Shown piece by piece: positions 22,664-34,130 of a stretch of 64,000 bases of DNA. Made by a program: the position numbers and the translations under genes. The stretch comes from Dryocosmus kuriphilus. Its lineage: Eukaryota > Arthropoda > Insecta > Hymenoptera > Cynipidae. The notes below the pieces were generated by a model. That model searched no databases. It worked only from the letters and a program-made list of their open reading frames with translations, and was not told the origin of the DNA. The stretch covers positions 78,734,286 through 78,798,285 of the forward strand of contig CM076196.1 in assembly GCA_038277395.1 (NCBI GenBank). Direction: 5' to 3'. The number at the start of each line of letters is the position of its first letter. Position 1 is the first letter of the stretch.

Positions 22664-23113
22664 TTGATTTCTAATGAAATGATGATCTGCAATAACGAGT
22701 CCGACAAAACCGGTGAAGAATGTACACCACCAGATATTTTTCAAGCCGCGGCAAGTGCATCTGAAAATCTGCTGCCCAAAAAGTTCAAAACTAAATTTAA
22801 CGCGACTTACGATCGATTTATAAATTGGACAGCAACGAAGAATACCAAATCATTATCGGAGAATGTGTTATTGGCCTATTTTAGTGAGCTGGCAAAAACA
22901 ATGAAACCGTCGACTCTTTGGTCTCATTATTCAATGCTAAAAACTACATTGAGCACGAAAAACAACATTAAAATTGAATTTTATACAAAGCTAACGGCTT
23001 TCTTAAAGAAACAGTCCGCTGGCTTCAAGAGTAAAAAATCTAAAATCCTATCGTCAGAAGACGTAGAAAAGTTTCTCAACGAGGCTCCAGATCATCAATA
23101 TTTGTCAACAAAG
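22664..23113 (+). CDS. First exon of a Crypton / tyrosine-recombinase-like protein
   Basis: The frame encodes SENVLLAYFSELAKTMKPST, then LWSHYSMLKTTL, then KLTAFLKKQSAGFKSKKSKI, then SEDVEKFLNEAPDHQYL. This is the SAM-like core-binding region that precedes the catalytic domain in a family of insect proteins related to Crypton-type tyrosine recombinases. It stops at AAG|GTAAAT (donor at 23114), so the open frame beyond is intron. No catalytic R-H-R-Y part was found in the following 2 kb. The gene is therefore either split by an unseen intron or truncated. An ATG at 22679 is an alternative start. It could be a domesticated gene or a transposon relic. The family call is from memory of conserved motifs. 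Confidence 0.5.
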
Positions 23114-23950
23114 GTAAATACCACAATTATAAGCACTTACGTGTACACAAATTTATCTTTAAATCTGACTAACATTATTTAGAATTTATTTGCTAATATA
23201 AATAAATGTTACTAATAAGGAATCAATAATGATCAAAACATTTTTAAAAATTGATAAAACAGATATAGACTGACATCAATTTGACTATAATTGAGATTCT
23301 AAGAGTTTTTTTCTATTATGTAGAACTAACTATTCACTTAAACGATATATTTGCTCGTTTTTCAAAGGTGTCGATTTTAATTGACCCAAGCATGAAAGTT
23401 AGCCTAGGACGAAACGTTTTACACTTCCTATTATTGAAAAAATTCTATAGACCCTACACCAATAAAAATCCTTCTTTTACTACCCAATATTTATAGCTAC
23501 TTATTTATCAAAAGCGACTAATATTTTTTCAAATTTATTCATAATATAATTAAATATTGTTAATAAAAAGTCACTAATCTCTAGTTAAAATCCAATTTTA
23601 GGTTATGTTATTCAATAAAATTCTGATTACTTTTCTACTTCACCTAAAAATATAACTATTCCATTTTTGGTTAAAAAATTATCTTTCTTAGTTGAAAATT
23701 CATGTATTTTGTTGAAAATTCATCTTCTTTAGTTAAATTCAACTGTTTTTGGTTTCATGTTGAAATCTTTTTCGGTTGAAATATCAACTATTAGAATTTT
23801 TGTTAGAAACTCAATTACTTAGATGAAAATGAAACTGCTATGACAAAAATAATTTTTTTGATTTATAATTCATCGTTTTTAATTTTAAAAGAATAATTCC
23901 TTTATCTTTCAAATAGTGCACCTTTCTCGGACGGTTGTTGCAAAAAATAG
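23114..23950. other. AT-rich non-coding stretch
   Basis: If the exon before it is real this is its intron. Repeated TTGAAAATTCAT-like words occur at 23690-23830, and nothing else is visible. Confidence 0.35.
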
Positions 23951-24072
23951 CGTGTGATGCACGTGCGCAAGGCAATTCCTGACTCGTGTGGTTTCAGCAT
24001 TCACCTTCAGCTCATGCTGAAACATTTACACTCGATGGGAATCGCCTATTTTGCGCACTTGTATCACAAATA
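23951..24072. mobile_element. Hairpin miniature element
   Basis: GTGTGATGCACGTGCGCAA at 23951 is inverted as TTGCGCACTTGTATCACA at its right end. GGTTTCAGCAT (about 23990) is inverted as ATGCTGAAAC in the centre. The ~120-bp sequence could fold on itself almost completely. There is no coding capacity. Confidence 0.65.
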
Positions 24073-25360
24073 GCTATTCCAATATTTTAGAACTTTTAAA
24101 TTACTGTCACATTTTTTGGCATTCCAGAAGAATATAAAGATACAATTTTATTTCTTGTAGAAATATTGAAGTGGAGAGATAATATTCCATTAGGTTGGAG
24201 TGATATAGTAGCTTTTTTCTGTAAAAGAGCGGATTGTTATTAAAGCGAATAAACTAAATCGAAAAATCTTCCAATATTTGAGCTGCGATGAGAATTTCCT
24301 TCGCAGGGTTTTAAGTCCTAATCTGTTTTTGTATGGATTCTTTTATGAATTCAACGACAGGTTCTGGTATTAGTTCCTACATTAATCTTCTGAGTATGAA
24401 GAGAATCCCCAGATTACGGGAAGCAAGCGCACTTCAATATCCACAGTGGCTTTCAGTTGCAACTTTAGTATCTTTAATATTATCTGATATTAATTGAAAA
24501 TTTTCAAAAAGAATCATCCATATGTAAAGGAATTTTTTTCATTTGAAAAAAAAAATCTCGAACCCGATTCTGCAAACTATTTAGCAGTATTTTGATGTTA
24601 TGTCACTTAGTAATAATACAAGGTATCAAAAACTAGGTCAGCTCTCTTTTGGAAAATGTTGTAGGTATCCTTTTTAGGTAAAGAAGGGTGTGAGGCGATA
24701 ACTCTTAAATTTGCATAAGCCATGAACGGAATGAAGCACCTGTGATACATTTTAACAAATTGGAGAACCTCTGCATGAGAGTCAGATTGTTGAAGTGCCT
24801 GGAGCGCGACACGAAATTGCTCTCACCCCCACGTGAATACTTCAAAAATAGGGCAAGCACCGCTTCAAGCAACCATACAGAAGCACAGTTGCCTTTTTGG
24901 AGTTTTTAATATTTATGTAAAACAATAAGCTACCAAGTACTAGCCACACTTTTGACAATAATAATTAAACAACGAGAGTTTTCTCTCTTCCCTCCTCTTG
25001 TTTTCTCATTTCGCACAGTACTCTTTAGTGTCCTCCGAGTTTTAAAATGCAATTTCGTAAGCAAGATATTTGTCATTCTATTTTAGATACCACTTTTTCT
25101 TATTGAAGATATAAAATTGCTTTTATCAATAATAAATAAATTGTAAATTCATATTTGATATGTTTGAATTGAATGAGGTACCTATATTTTGTTATAACTA
25201 GAATGGTAGAAATTTTTGGACCGAACTTCCAAGCTTCTCTGTAATTTCCAGAAACTCAGGGTAAGAGTAATAATTTCAATGGCATAATCGTGAACTACGA
25301 AGTTCGAGCAAGTATTTCGTGAAGTTCGAGCTCGTTTCAAGGTAAGAACACGGAAATTAC
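24073..25360. other. Non-coding stretch (probable intron of the tincar-like gene)
   Basis: It lies downstream of a phase-1 donor at 25360-25359 on the minus strand. No exon continuing the protein was found on the minus strand to the left, so the next exon is distant or outside the window. Confidence 0.35.
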
Positions 25361-25492
25361 CTTTTGGCAAAAATCCAGCGTGGATTAGTCTCGCCTCCAT
25401 AAGCAGCGAGGGTAGAAGAAAACACATGGCTGTGCATAGATGAACAAATGCCGCAGTGGGACCCCCATGTCTCCATAAATTATTCGCCACTC
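25361..25492 (-). CDS. tinc: Tincar-like gene, coding exon 3
   Basis: The minus-strand exon is bounded by an acceptor (TTTTTCAG before 25492) and a donor (G|GTAATT, exon end 25361). Both are phase 1, matching exon 2. It encodes GVANNLWRHGGPTAAFVHLC, then TAMCFLLPSLLMEARLIHAG, then FLPK. The hydrophobic run AFVHLCTAMCFLLPSLL is the third predicted membrane segment of the reconstructed product. The wording LMEARLIHAGFLPK is what I associate with insect tincar proteins. The protein must continue in further exons, which are not visible in the window. Confidence 0.75.
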
Positions 25493-25929
25493 CTGAAAAA
25501 CAGAGAAAAATTATTTATTCATATGTACAGACCTCTGCGAATATTATTAGTGATTTCAAAACTAAATGAAAAAATATGATAAATAAATCAATCTTATACA
25601 AATTACAAGCATTTGAAAAAAGCAATGTCAAAAAAAGCTCTTGTTGGCCTATTAAAAGAAAAATGAATAAGTTATTGCTTTTTATAGATTTTTGTGCATG
25701 AAATGCAATATCATATTCACTTTTTCCTCGATATAGATCAAAAACCGTACTTTTTAAACATTGTTCTTTTCAGAGTATTTGAAAATGATCCAATAATCCT
25801 GTGTAAAGAAGGATCTCTCTTTTTTAATAAATAATTCTTTAGGACTTTAAAATCTATAATATATTATTAATTAATTATTGGTCTTAAGTTTGTTTGTCCC
25901 ACGGTTCGAGTTTTGAGAAAACGAGAAAG

Positions 25930-26040
25930 AAGTCTACCTCGGCATGGGTTCGAACCAAGAATATGTTACAGGTACGCTATCCGATTACGTATCTCACATG
26001 AAATACGGGAGTCCCTGGTTCGAACCCAGGTCGAGATCGA
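25930..26040. tRNA. Head-to-head pair of tRNA-like relics
   Basis: A minus-strand unit with TAATCGGATAGCG (D-arm-like) and TTGGTTCGAACCC (B box, about 25947-25960) lies back to back with a plus-strand unit ending in CCTGGTTCGAACCCAGG (perfect T arm, about 26013-26029). The A-box regions overlap in the middle. It is in the second intron of the tincar-like gene. Confidence 0.45.
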
Positions 26041-26210
26041 TTTTTTCTCATTTTCTAAAAGCTTAAACAGCAGGACAACAAAACGTACATTAATAATCAA
26101 TTTATCTTGGGCATCCAAAAAAATTGAAATATAATTATATTATACTGACTTTTTGAAACTATTCGAAAAATATTCTTTAAAAAAAAAAAACTTGAAAAAA
26201 AAAATGATAG

Positions 26211-26368
26211 ATCTGACATTCCGCGAAGAAAAGGCCCTAAAGGAGTTGTTTTTTTTACGGAGAGGACGAGCGACTGAAGATCGATAACTCGAAAACTATC
26301 GATAACATCGAAAACCTGAAAAACGATTTTTTCCACCTTCAGGCCGTTTCTTCGCAGAATGTCACAGA
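26211..26368. mobile_element. Miniature inverted-repeat element (~160 bp)
   Basis: TGACATTCCGCGAAGAAAAG (26215) is matched inverted by the right end containing TTTCTTCGCAGAATGTCA (26345-26365). The inside has CGATAACTCGAAAACTATCG, also palindromic. Intronic, no ORF. Confidence 0.75.
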
Positions 26369-27129
26369 CGCACTTTTCTACATATTTATTTTGTAAACTA
26401 TTTTTGTATAGATAAGATTTACTAATTAAAGAATAAAAAGATTGATCTCTCAGTAATACCAGACATTATTTGCAACTTATTCTTTTAAGAAACGTTGCTA
26501 AACTTCGAAATAAAAAAGTTTTTTGACACACTTAAGCAATTTTTTATATTTTCAAGACATTTTTTTTATTTTTTTCACCCAATATTTTTGAAAAAAATCT
26601 ATTTTTTGCTTTTAATAATGTTTTTGACTCAATAATATATTGACCTAACCTTTATTAAAATAAAAATTTGGAAGTTATTCTTTATTAAACAAAGAAACAC
26701 AATGATTCGTAAGAGGAGAAAAAAAAAAGAAAACTCACATAAATCACATAATGCAATCGAAAACTTCAAAAAATATTTTCCGTGAATTTATCAGATTTCT
26801 TAAACGAAAAATCGAAAAATTGCAAGGTAGCCTTTTTTGTCGCTTTCGAACAATTTAATTTGTGAACAAGTAGGTCAAGTTGAATGGTTTTTCCAACCTT
26901 ATATTTTTTTTGGTTAATAATCTTAAAATATCGAAATTAGTTGTGAATGATCAAAAACTTTCCATGCATATATGATTTTATTATCAATATTAATCCCGAA
27001 ATCATTTTTAAATTGGATAATTAAAATAAAAGGTCGTTGAAAATTTGGATTTAAACATGACTACAATTCGGGAAAAGAAATTTTCGTAAAGAAGAGTTAA
27101 ACCAGGGGGAAACGTAATTTTCATAATTC

Positions 27130-27435
27130 ACTGACTTTTCCATCATTTTTCGATAAAAAATTTTTCACTTTACCTCATCATTGACATTAAAGATCAGCAT
27201 TCGAATTTTGCAACATTTTTAATATAGAATCTTTTATAAATATGTAGAATGAAAAAACTTTTTACTTCAATTAAAATATTTTAAATTTATTATTCTATAC
27301 AGTTATCTAAAGTGCCTCTTATAGAAATTCCTTAACTTTTTCAAGTTTTTTTCAAAATCTCTGAATTCCTCTGACCAACAAAGTTCCCTGACTTCTCCCT
27401 GATTTTCAGGTTTTCCCTGGCATGCGGCCACCCTG
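27130..27435. repeat. CAGGGTGGCCGC-ended repeat fragment
   Basis: The right boundary reads, on the minus strand, CAGGGTGGCCGCATGCCAGG, followed by repeated TCCCTGACTT and CCCTGATTTTCAGG words. CACTGACTTTTCC at 27128 may be the other edge. This is a common-looking insect repeat terminus. The left end is not resolved. Confidence 0.35.
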
Positions 27436-27692
27436 GCTTATGTAACTGATAATTTAAACGTTTTAAAAAAAAATCTGCTACCGTAAAATTTTCTTTGACA
27501 AAATACTAGAAGTAATTTATAATTATCGATAGTAAAATTAATTTTTGCAGTTTATGCAGTTCTATTTTTCATTTGAAAATAGATTGAAATAATTTGTGAA
27601 AAAAATTTATCGAAAAGCATTTGATTTAGTTACGAGTAACAGTCTGCAGAAAAATATTGACAAATTATTAAAAAAGGCCCACTGAAGTCCTC

Positions 27693-28975
27693 TCCTGCTT
27701 AAAATGACGAATAGGATCGATAGAACCAGATAACAAACCGGATAATAGACCGGATAGTCCACTTCGGATTCTTGCCTGGCCCTATCCGGGTCTTATTCGG
27801 TTCGTAATATCTTTCGCGGAAAAATAGCAGTCTTATCTGGGTTCTATTCGGAATGACATATCGAAATTATATTTGACTAAGTTAAAAGTGGTATTTAATC
27901 CGGTCCTATTCGGAACTTTGTCGGAACCAAAGTTGAGTGACAAGACCGAAAATGATTTTCTATCTGGTTCTATCCGGCTTTCCAGCGGACATGTGAATCA
28001 TAAAATTGAATTATTCGTCCGACGGAATCTTATCTGGCTCTATCCGGAACTTTGTCGGAAATAAATTTGGGTATAAAGGCCGAAAATGATTTTCTATCTG
28101 GTTCTATCCGGCTTTCCAGCGGACATGTGAATCATAAAATTGAATTATTCGTCCGACGGAATCTTATCTGGCCCTATCCGGAACTTTGTCGGAACTAAAG
28201 TTGGGTATAAAGGCCGAAAATGGTTTCCTATCTGGTTCTATCCGGCTTTCCAACGAACATTTTAATCATAAAATCGAATTATTAGCCCGACGGAATCTTA
28301 TCTGGCCCTATCCAGAACTTTGTCGGATCTAAAGCTGGGTGTAAAGGCCGAAAATGGTTTTCTATCTGGTCAGTAGTTCAGAATAATTCCGCCAGGAACG
28401 CAGGGATTCTTGTCTCACAATAGTAGTCGATCGTCGGGGCTATAAGTTAGCCACAACTTTTCACTATTAGTTAGAATGAAAAGATGTATCTAATACATCT
28501 GTTTGATCGTCATCGATCCTTTTTTTGGTGCTTTCACAGTACGAGTATCTGGTAGCATAAGGCAATGCGGGTACTGAAAATATTCCGTGTAGAGACATAG
28601 AGCCAGATAAGAAACCAGATAGAAAAATTTTAAATACCGACAAACTGCCGGATAGAACCGGATAAGAAAACGGACACAAATGCCGTATAAGTTTCCGGAT
28701 AGAACTAGGTAAGAAACCGGAACGGGCTATGCGGGTCCCGAAAATATTCCGTGCAGAGCCAGATAAGAAACCAGATAGAAAAATTTTAAATACCGATCAA
28801 TTGCCAGATAGAACCGGATAAGAAATCGTATAGGACAAAAGAAGGGCCGAGAATATTCCGTATAGAGCCAGATAAGAAACCAGACACAAATACCGTATAA
28901 GTTTCCGGATAGAACACGATAAGATTCCGAATCCTATCCGTATCTATCGGATCCTATTTGGCATTTTTAGCAGGG
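27693..28975. mobile_element. Foldback element B (CTATCCGG arms)
   Basis: The ends TCCTGCTTAAAATG (27693) and its inverted partner at 28960-28975 (CCCTGCTAAAAATG on the other strand) bound arms filled with variants of GGTTCTATCCGG on the left and CCGGATAGAACC on the right. The left arm contains three tandem copies of a ~123-bp unit (from about 27950, 28085 and 28209) built around CTATCCGGCTTTCCAGCGGA. A ~150-bp core (about 28410-28555) without the motif is shared with element C. It lies in intron 2 of the tincar-like gene. No ORF is present. Confidence 0.8.
27950..28345. repeat. Tandem ~123-bp repeat, three copies
   Basis: This is the left arm of foldback element B. Each copy runs from TTTTCTATCTGGTTCTATCC through GTCCGACGGAATCTTATCTG to GGCCGAAAATG. 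Copies differ by a few substitutions. Confidence 0.85.
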
Positions 28976-29059
28976 TCGCATTGTTTCAGATGAATTTATT
29001 TTGTTTTTACCAAATGTTTTATTTATGGTAAATAACTTTTTTTTAATGCAAAGACTTAC

Positions 29060-29284
29060 CTGAATCCGGATTATTGGTGAGCACAGAAGAGGGCGGATCA
29101 CGTGTGCAGGCGCTCAAATGTCGTCCGAGCTTTATGCCGTCGTTGGCTAGATTGCCCACTTTGAAGACTGCTGTTGACAGCAATACAAGAAGTAAAAACA
29201 CACCCGTTCCGACTAGAACCAGACAAGCATGAATTTCGATTTTTGGCGGAGGTGCTTCCGCAGGCCATGGTAATGACAGGTAAG
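29060..29284 (-). CDS. tinc: Tincar-like gene, coding exon 2
   Basis: The acceptor TTTGTTTCAG ends at 29285 and the donor is a perfect GTAAGT after 29060. Both boundaries are phase 1 and join exon 1 (…RRFT) and exon 3 without a frame break. It encodes AYLSLPWPAEAPPPKIEIHA, a hydrophobic run CLVLVGTGVFLLLVLLSTAV (second membrane segment) and KVGNLANDGIKLGRHLSACT, followed by a proline- and serine-containing loop. KVGNLANDG is a strongly conserved-looking motif of insect tincar proteins as I recall them. Confidence 0.8.
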
Positions 29285-30328
29285 CTGAAACAAAAATGAT
29301 TATTTCTTTCATTATCAAGATAAAATAAAGTTTTATTGTTTACATTTTTCGTTTGAATTTTAGATTTCAGAATCTTCCCAGATTTTAGATAGATAAATTA
29401 TTCATAGTAAAAGCACTTATTTCCAGACTTCCGGTCCATTAATTATAGCCCACATATTGTAAGTTGGTTTAAAATTCCCCAAATAATCTATTTCATTAAG
29501 AACCCTCCAATTACACACTTAAGACCTGTAAACTCTGCTCCAAAGAAAAACACAAACTCAAGAAGGCTTTTTTTAGGTATTAACCATTTTTGGAAGACTG
29601 ATGAAAGTTTCGTGAGCCGTTCTTATTGTAATCCGAGCAGCGCTCAGAGGGTGAGATTTGGCTTGATTCTGGGAAAATTAGGGGTTGAAGGGGGTTGAGA
29701 GAGTCGTGTTCAATCTAGCACACATACCCTCGGTAAAATAGGGTCCAGTAACGATGGACTTATATTAACTTCCAAGTGACGAAAGTCTCGTTGTTAACGG
29801 CTACGGAGTGCGGAGGGTAAGAAGCTGTCGAAGAACCAAAACCCTACAAGCTGAGTCTAATGGACCCTTAATTGAGTACACCTTAATTAAGTCTACGTGC
29901 ACGCCACATTTTCAAGTCTACTTTGAATTCACTTTGCGTTTTTACTTTTTCTTCTTTCCTCCCTTTCCTCCATTCCTTTTCACCAGTACTTCCTGTAGTT
30001 TCTCAAATTCAAACTTGCCCGCAAATATTTAAGGGCAGACTTGGAAGCAGTTGAAGTGAAGGATAAGTTTTTAAAGTAAGGACTTTGATAGAAAATGTTG
30101 TTTCAGAAGAAGAGGAGGGAAAGACGCTTGAGTAAAGTAAATGGCTAACAGGCTAGTTAGGTATAAATTTCATAATGGGATATTCTGTACTTAAAGTGGA
30201 TATGGTCTGAAGGGAATGGTCATTCAGAATTGGAAATTAATTTCTCTGATTTTTCGAAGGTATGAAACATAGTTTTTTACTCTACTTTTTTAGGGTGATT
30301 ATTTACTAATATATTTTGTTTTATTTAC

Positions 30329-30605
30329 CAGTAAATCGCCTCACACATCTCGTGGCAATGTAGGCTTGAAGACTCACAGCTATAATTCCATACCAAACAG
30401 ACCAAAGGCTGTTTACATGAAACCTCGTGAAAGATTCTCTCTTCTGAGATTGTCTGGATTTCCTAGACTTACTTGCAGTAGTGACCCCACTGGCGTTGAC
30501 ACTAGTCACTACTGGAAGAGGTTTCAGTGGCTTTTTACACTTGGCCTGGTTCACCTCGTTGTTATTTTCGTAACCCATCAGGCTTCCAGTCATCGACATT
30601 TTGCC
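30329..30605 (-). CDS. tinc: Tincar-like gene, first coding exon
   Basis: The start codon is at 30599-30597 (MSMTGSLMGYENNN). It lies six bases after a splice acceptor (CATTTTCATTTCAG on the minus strand), so a separate non-coding 5' exon exists further right. The exon ends at 30329 before GGTAAAT (phase 1). About 60 residues of polar, basic cytoplasmic-looking sequence (KSRKSRQSQKRESF) precede FHVNSLWSVWYGIIAVSLQA, the first membrane segment. In Drosophila, tincar is a multi-pass membrane protein of cardioblasts and developing eye; its molecular function is not settled. Only the first three segments are in this window. The gene name rests on remembered motifs and is likely but unproven. Confidence 0.75.
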
Positions 30606-30613
30606 CTGAAATG

Positions 30614-32738
30614 AAAATGTTAACTTTAAAATATAATAGTTTTCCCAATTTTTAATTAATATTGGCGTGGACAGTTGATGATAAAACTATTTTATCATAT
30701 TCCACCGCTGTCACCTTTTTTTTACATGGTTACTATTACAAGATTGTTATAATCAAAACTTTGATTATACTTTTATAAAACTTTCGCAACTATTTGTATA
30801 AAACCAGCGAAACTTCTAGCTCTAAAATTCAGTGATCGGATTCCCTTACTTTTCAGCATTTACCTCTCACGCCCCATTAAATTTGATATTTCGTTCCCTC
30901 TTTATTCTAGTCGAAAATTTTGAAAATACGCCCTTCTATATTTTCTATGTTCGTGTCCTATCATGTTATTATTCTTGCTGCAGTTTGCGAAAATCTTTTT
31001 CATAGGATGTCAAGAATACTAAAATATCAGCCCCATTTTATTTTCTTATCCTTCGCTCTGCTTCACCCCCTTACTTAAAAAATTTCGTGACCCAAGAACT
31101 CAGCCCGTGAAATGCGCAAAATTTACGATCACATGAACCCCCTTGAGCTCCTCGAGCTGGGGATAAAGAATAGATTATCTTTTTCTTCAGATATTTTCTC
31201 TCACTCTGGTCTGTCGCTTGTTATTTCTCTTACTTCTTTCTTTAGTCCTTCCTTCCACGCACTTCCGGGACTTCCTGGTTTGCAGATGCTTATCTCACGA
31301 AGAAGACCGAGGTGAGGGTTTCCATGGTTTTTTCAAGTGGAAAACAGTCTATAGTGCCCGATTTAATCTAAAAAAGGTTGGTATGAATTTTCTCACTTGA
31401 GGAATGATGGATTTTAGGGAGGTTTTTGAAAGATAATAATCGATTCGAATCGTATTACTAACTTGGTTTTCTTGGAGCAACAAAATCAAGAATTAAGTAA
31501 AAAAACCAATCGATTCAAATCATTTGTATTAGCTGCGGTTAGACTTCAACTTTTAGTTTTATTCCTCAATTAGTTTTCATTGCTTTTAATATAGTTTTCA
31601 ATTTTTTCAAGCTCTTTGTCATTTATTTAAATTCATTTAGTATTCAGGATATGGTATTTTTTCAAGCAATCTTGAATACTATAAATTAGTAGCTGCTTCG
31701 CAATTTTATATACATTTTTTCAACTATTGATATTTTCATAGAAAGACAATTATCTACGAAAATGAAAATGACGACATTGGATGATTTTTTTTTAAAGGCC
31801 TAGATTCACCGAAAATATTTATTCCACGCTCACTGAATTTCGATGAACGTAGATGCCCATTTTTTAGCCTTATCTTTTTTCTTCCATGCAGAAATTTTAT
31901 TTCCTCAAAAACTCGATGTATTTTTTCAGTCAAACCTTTGCCGCCTTTAATTTAGAACACTTTAACCATTCTTGTTCTGACGAAGGGCTTTATAAAGCTC
32001 ACTGTATTTTTAACAAATACATGTACAATAATATACAAAGTATAAATAACTGAAACATTTTTCCCGTAATTTTGCATTATTGTCGCCATATTGGATCATT
32101 TTTTTTGAAATCTATTGTTTTAACATCAGATTTTGAATCAGAAAACTTCAAATCCCCCAAGTGTCAATTTTGAGAAATATGGTTCAAAATTTTGCACTTT
32201 TTCTTTCCACTAGATCTGCTTTTCAGAATTCTGTGCCTGAGATGACAAATTTGGAATTAGGTACCTCAAAAATTCCTTACAGAATAGTTCAGTTCTTCAT
32301 TTAAATGAAATCTTGGATTTTGTCCAGCCTTTGAAAGATTTTGGCCCCTTCTGGAGAGGAGAAGGTTTTTGGAATTATCTCACACCATGAAAAGATTCTT
32401 TGGGGTTCTCAAAATATTTTAAAAAAATTGCCGCTTCTTGTGATAAGAAGTACGCAATAGAATGCTATTTGGACTTTCCATGAAATTGTCACCATAAATG
32501 GTTTTTACATTGGAACGGAATTATCGTGTTTTTTTTTAAATGTTTAAAAAGGAATGGAATAATTTAATGGGATCTTAATGGAAAATGTTTACATAAAATC
32601 TTTTCATGAAAGCTTTCTATAATTTACATTAACTTCTTACAAACTAAACATCCAGGTGCACGAAAATTACATATAATTTATTTAAACTCATCTGTTCCTG
32701 AAAAAATGTTTTTTCAAAATTCTCTTTATATATTATAA
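30614..32738. other. Non-coding stretch upstream of the first coding exon
   Basis: Probable 5' intron of the tincar-like gene. AT-rich, no second gene, no repeat recognised. Open frames at 31112-31400 have no domain. Confidence 0.4.
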
Positions 32739-34130
32739 TCCCTGCTTAAAAAAACTTTTAGAAACCGGAATGGAACCCAGGTGGGTTCTACATGGGTCTA
32801 ACTGGGCTTAAACGGATCTAACAGGGTTCTACTGGGTACTCAGGTACATGTTTACGGAATGCTAAATGGGTCTAACAGGGTTCTATGGTTTGGGGATTTG
32901 TATTTTACCAGAAATTAATTATTATTTTCCTAACTGGGGACCTAACAGGGTCTAACAGGGTTCAGCGTGGGGATCTGGCACCAGAAATTAATTATTATTT
33001 TTCCTAACTGGGGACCTAACAGGGTCTACCTGGGACCTATCTGCCGTATTTTATATAAAAATTAATTTTCAATGTGCATCCCGGTCTCCTACAAGGGTGT
33101 AGCGTGGTTCTATCTGGGGTTCTGTAAAACACACGTATGGGTTTCTAACAGGGGTCAGGTACATGGGTTCGTAAAGGGACATGGATCGATAAATTTTCAA
33201 TGTGCATTCCGGTCTCCTACAAGGATGTAGCGTGGTTCTACCTGGGATTTCCGTGCCAGAAAAACACATGTATGGGTTTCTAACAGGGTCTACATGGGTT
33301 GATAAAGGGACATAAATCGATAAATGTTTTCATGTGTATTCCGGTCTCCTACAAGGGTGTAGCGTGGTTCTACCTTTGGTTCCGTAAAACACATGTATGG
33401 GTTTCTAACAGGGTCTACATGGGTGGTCTCTGGGTGTCTAACCGATCCTAACCGGGTTCTACCCGTGAATTTGTGAACTCCTAAATTATAATTCTGGTTT
33501 TCTATGGTATTGTCTCACAATAGGAATCGATCATTGGAGTTATAAGTTAGCCACAATTTTTCACCATTGTTATATTGAAAAGATGTATACAATAACATCT
33601 GTTTGATCGTCATCGATCCTTTTTTTGGTGCTTTCACAGCGCATATATGTACCGGATGCAAGTGTTTTGATGAACCGAAAAAGACCCATTTAGAAACCAG
33701 GTAAAGATATTCCATGCTTAAAAATCCATTAGAACCCAGGTAGAACCCCGATAGATCATGGGTTTCTATCAGGGTAAACCAGGGGTCCTATATGGATTTT
33801 GCAAAGGGTTCTATCTGGGTTCTATATGGGAACAAAAATTTTATTCAAATGGGTTCTACCTGGATTTCGACCAGGTCGTATCAGGCTCTAAGCTGGGTTG
33901 TTCCGTTTAGAACCCGTATGCACCCAGGTAGAACCCGTCTTAGACCCAGATACGACCTGGTTGACATCCAGGCAGAACCCATTTAGAGAAAATTGTTCGT
34001 TCCACTTAGAACTCTTTTAGAACCCATGTGGACTCGTTTGCAAAATCCATATAGGACTCCAGGTTTACCCTGGTAGAAACCCATGTTCTATAAGGGTCTA
34101 TTTGGGTTCTAACGGTTTTTAAAGCAGGGA
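32739..34130. mobile_element. Foldback element C (CTACCTGG arms)
   Basis: TCCCTGCTTAAAAAAAC at 32739 is inverted at the right end (TTTTTAAAGCAGGGA, 34116-34130). The arms are filled with GGGTTCTACCTGG and GGGTCTAACAGGG variants (left) and CCAGGTAGAACCC (right). Three tandem ~140-bp copies around TCCTACAAGGGTGTAGCGTG lie at 33085, 33215 and 33345. 33514-33660 carries the core also present in element B. The right arm is itself a hairpin (33765-34085). Same terminus and core as B, but a different arm word. Confidence 0.82.
33514..33660. repeat. Core shared by foldback elements B and C
   Basis: TGTCTCACAATAG through ATAAGTTAGCCACAA, GAAAAGATGTAT and TCGTCATCGATCC to GGTGCTTTCACAG is colinear with 28410-28555 with roughly one difference in eight bases. 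It contains the TGATCGTCATCGATC palindrome in both copies. It is the only non-repetitive part of the elements and therefore a candidate for what defines the family. Confidence 0.85.

Noticed and set aside
29808..30032. Possible small plus-strand gene (74 codons)
   Set aside because: Lies opposite intron 1 of the minus-strand gene, with no domain, splice or promoter support.
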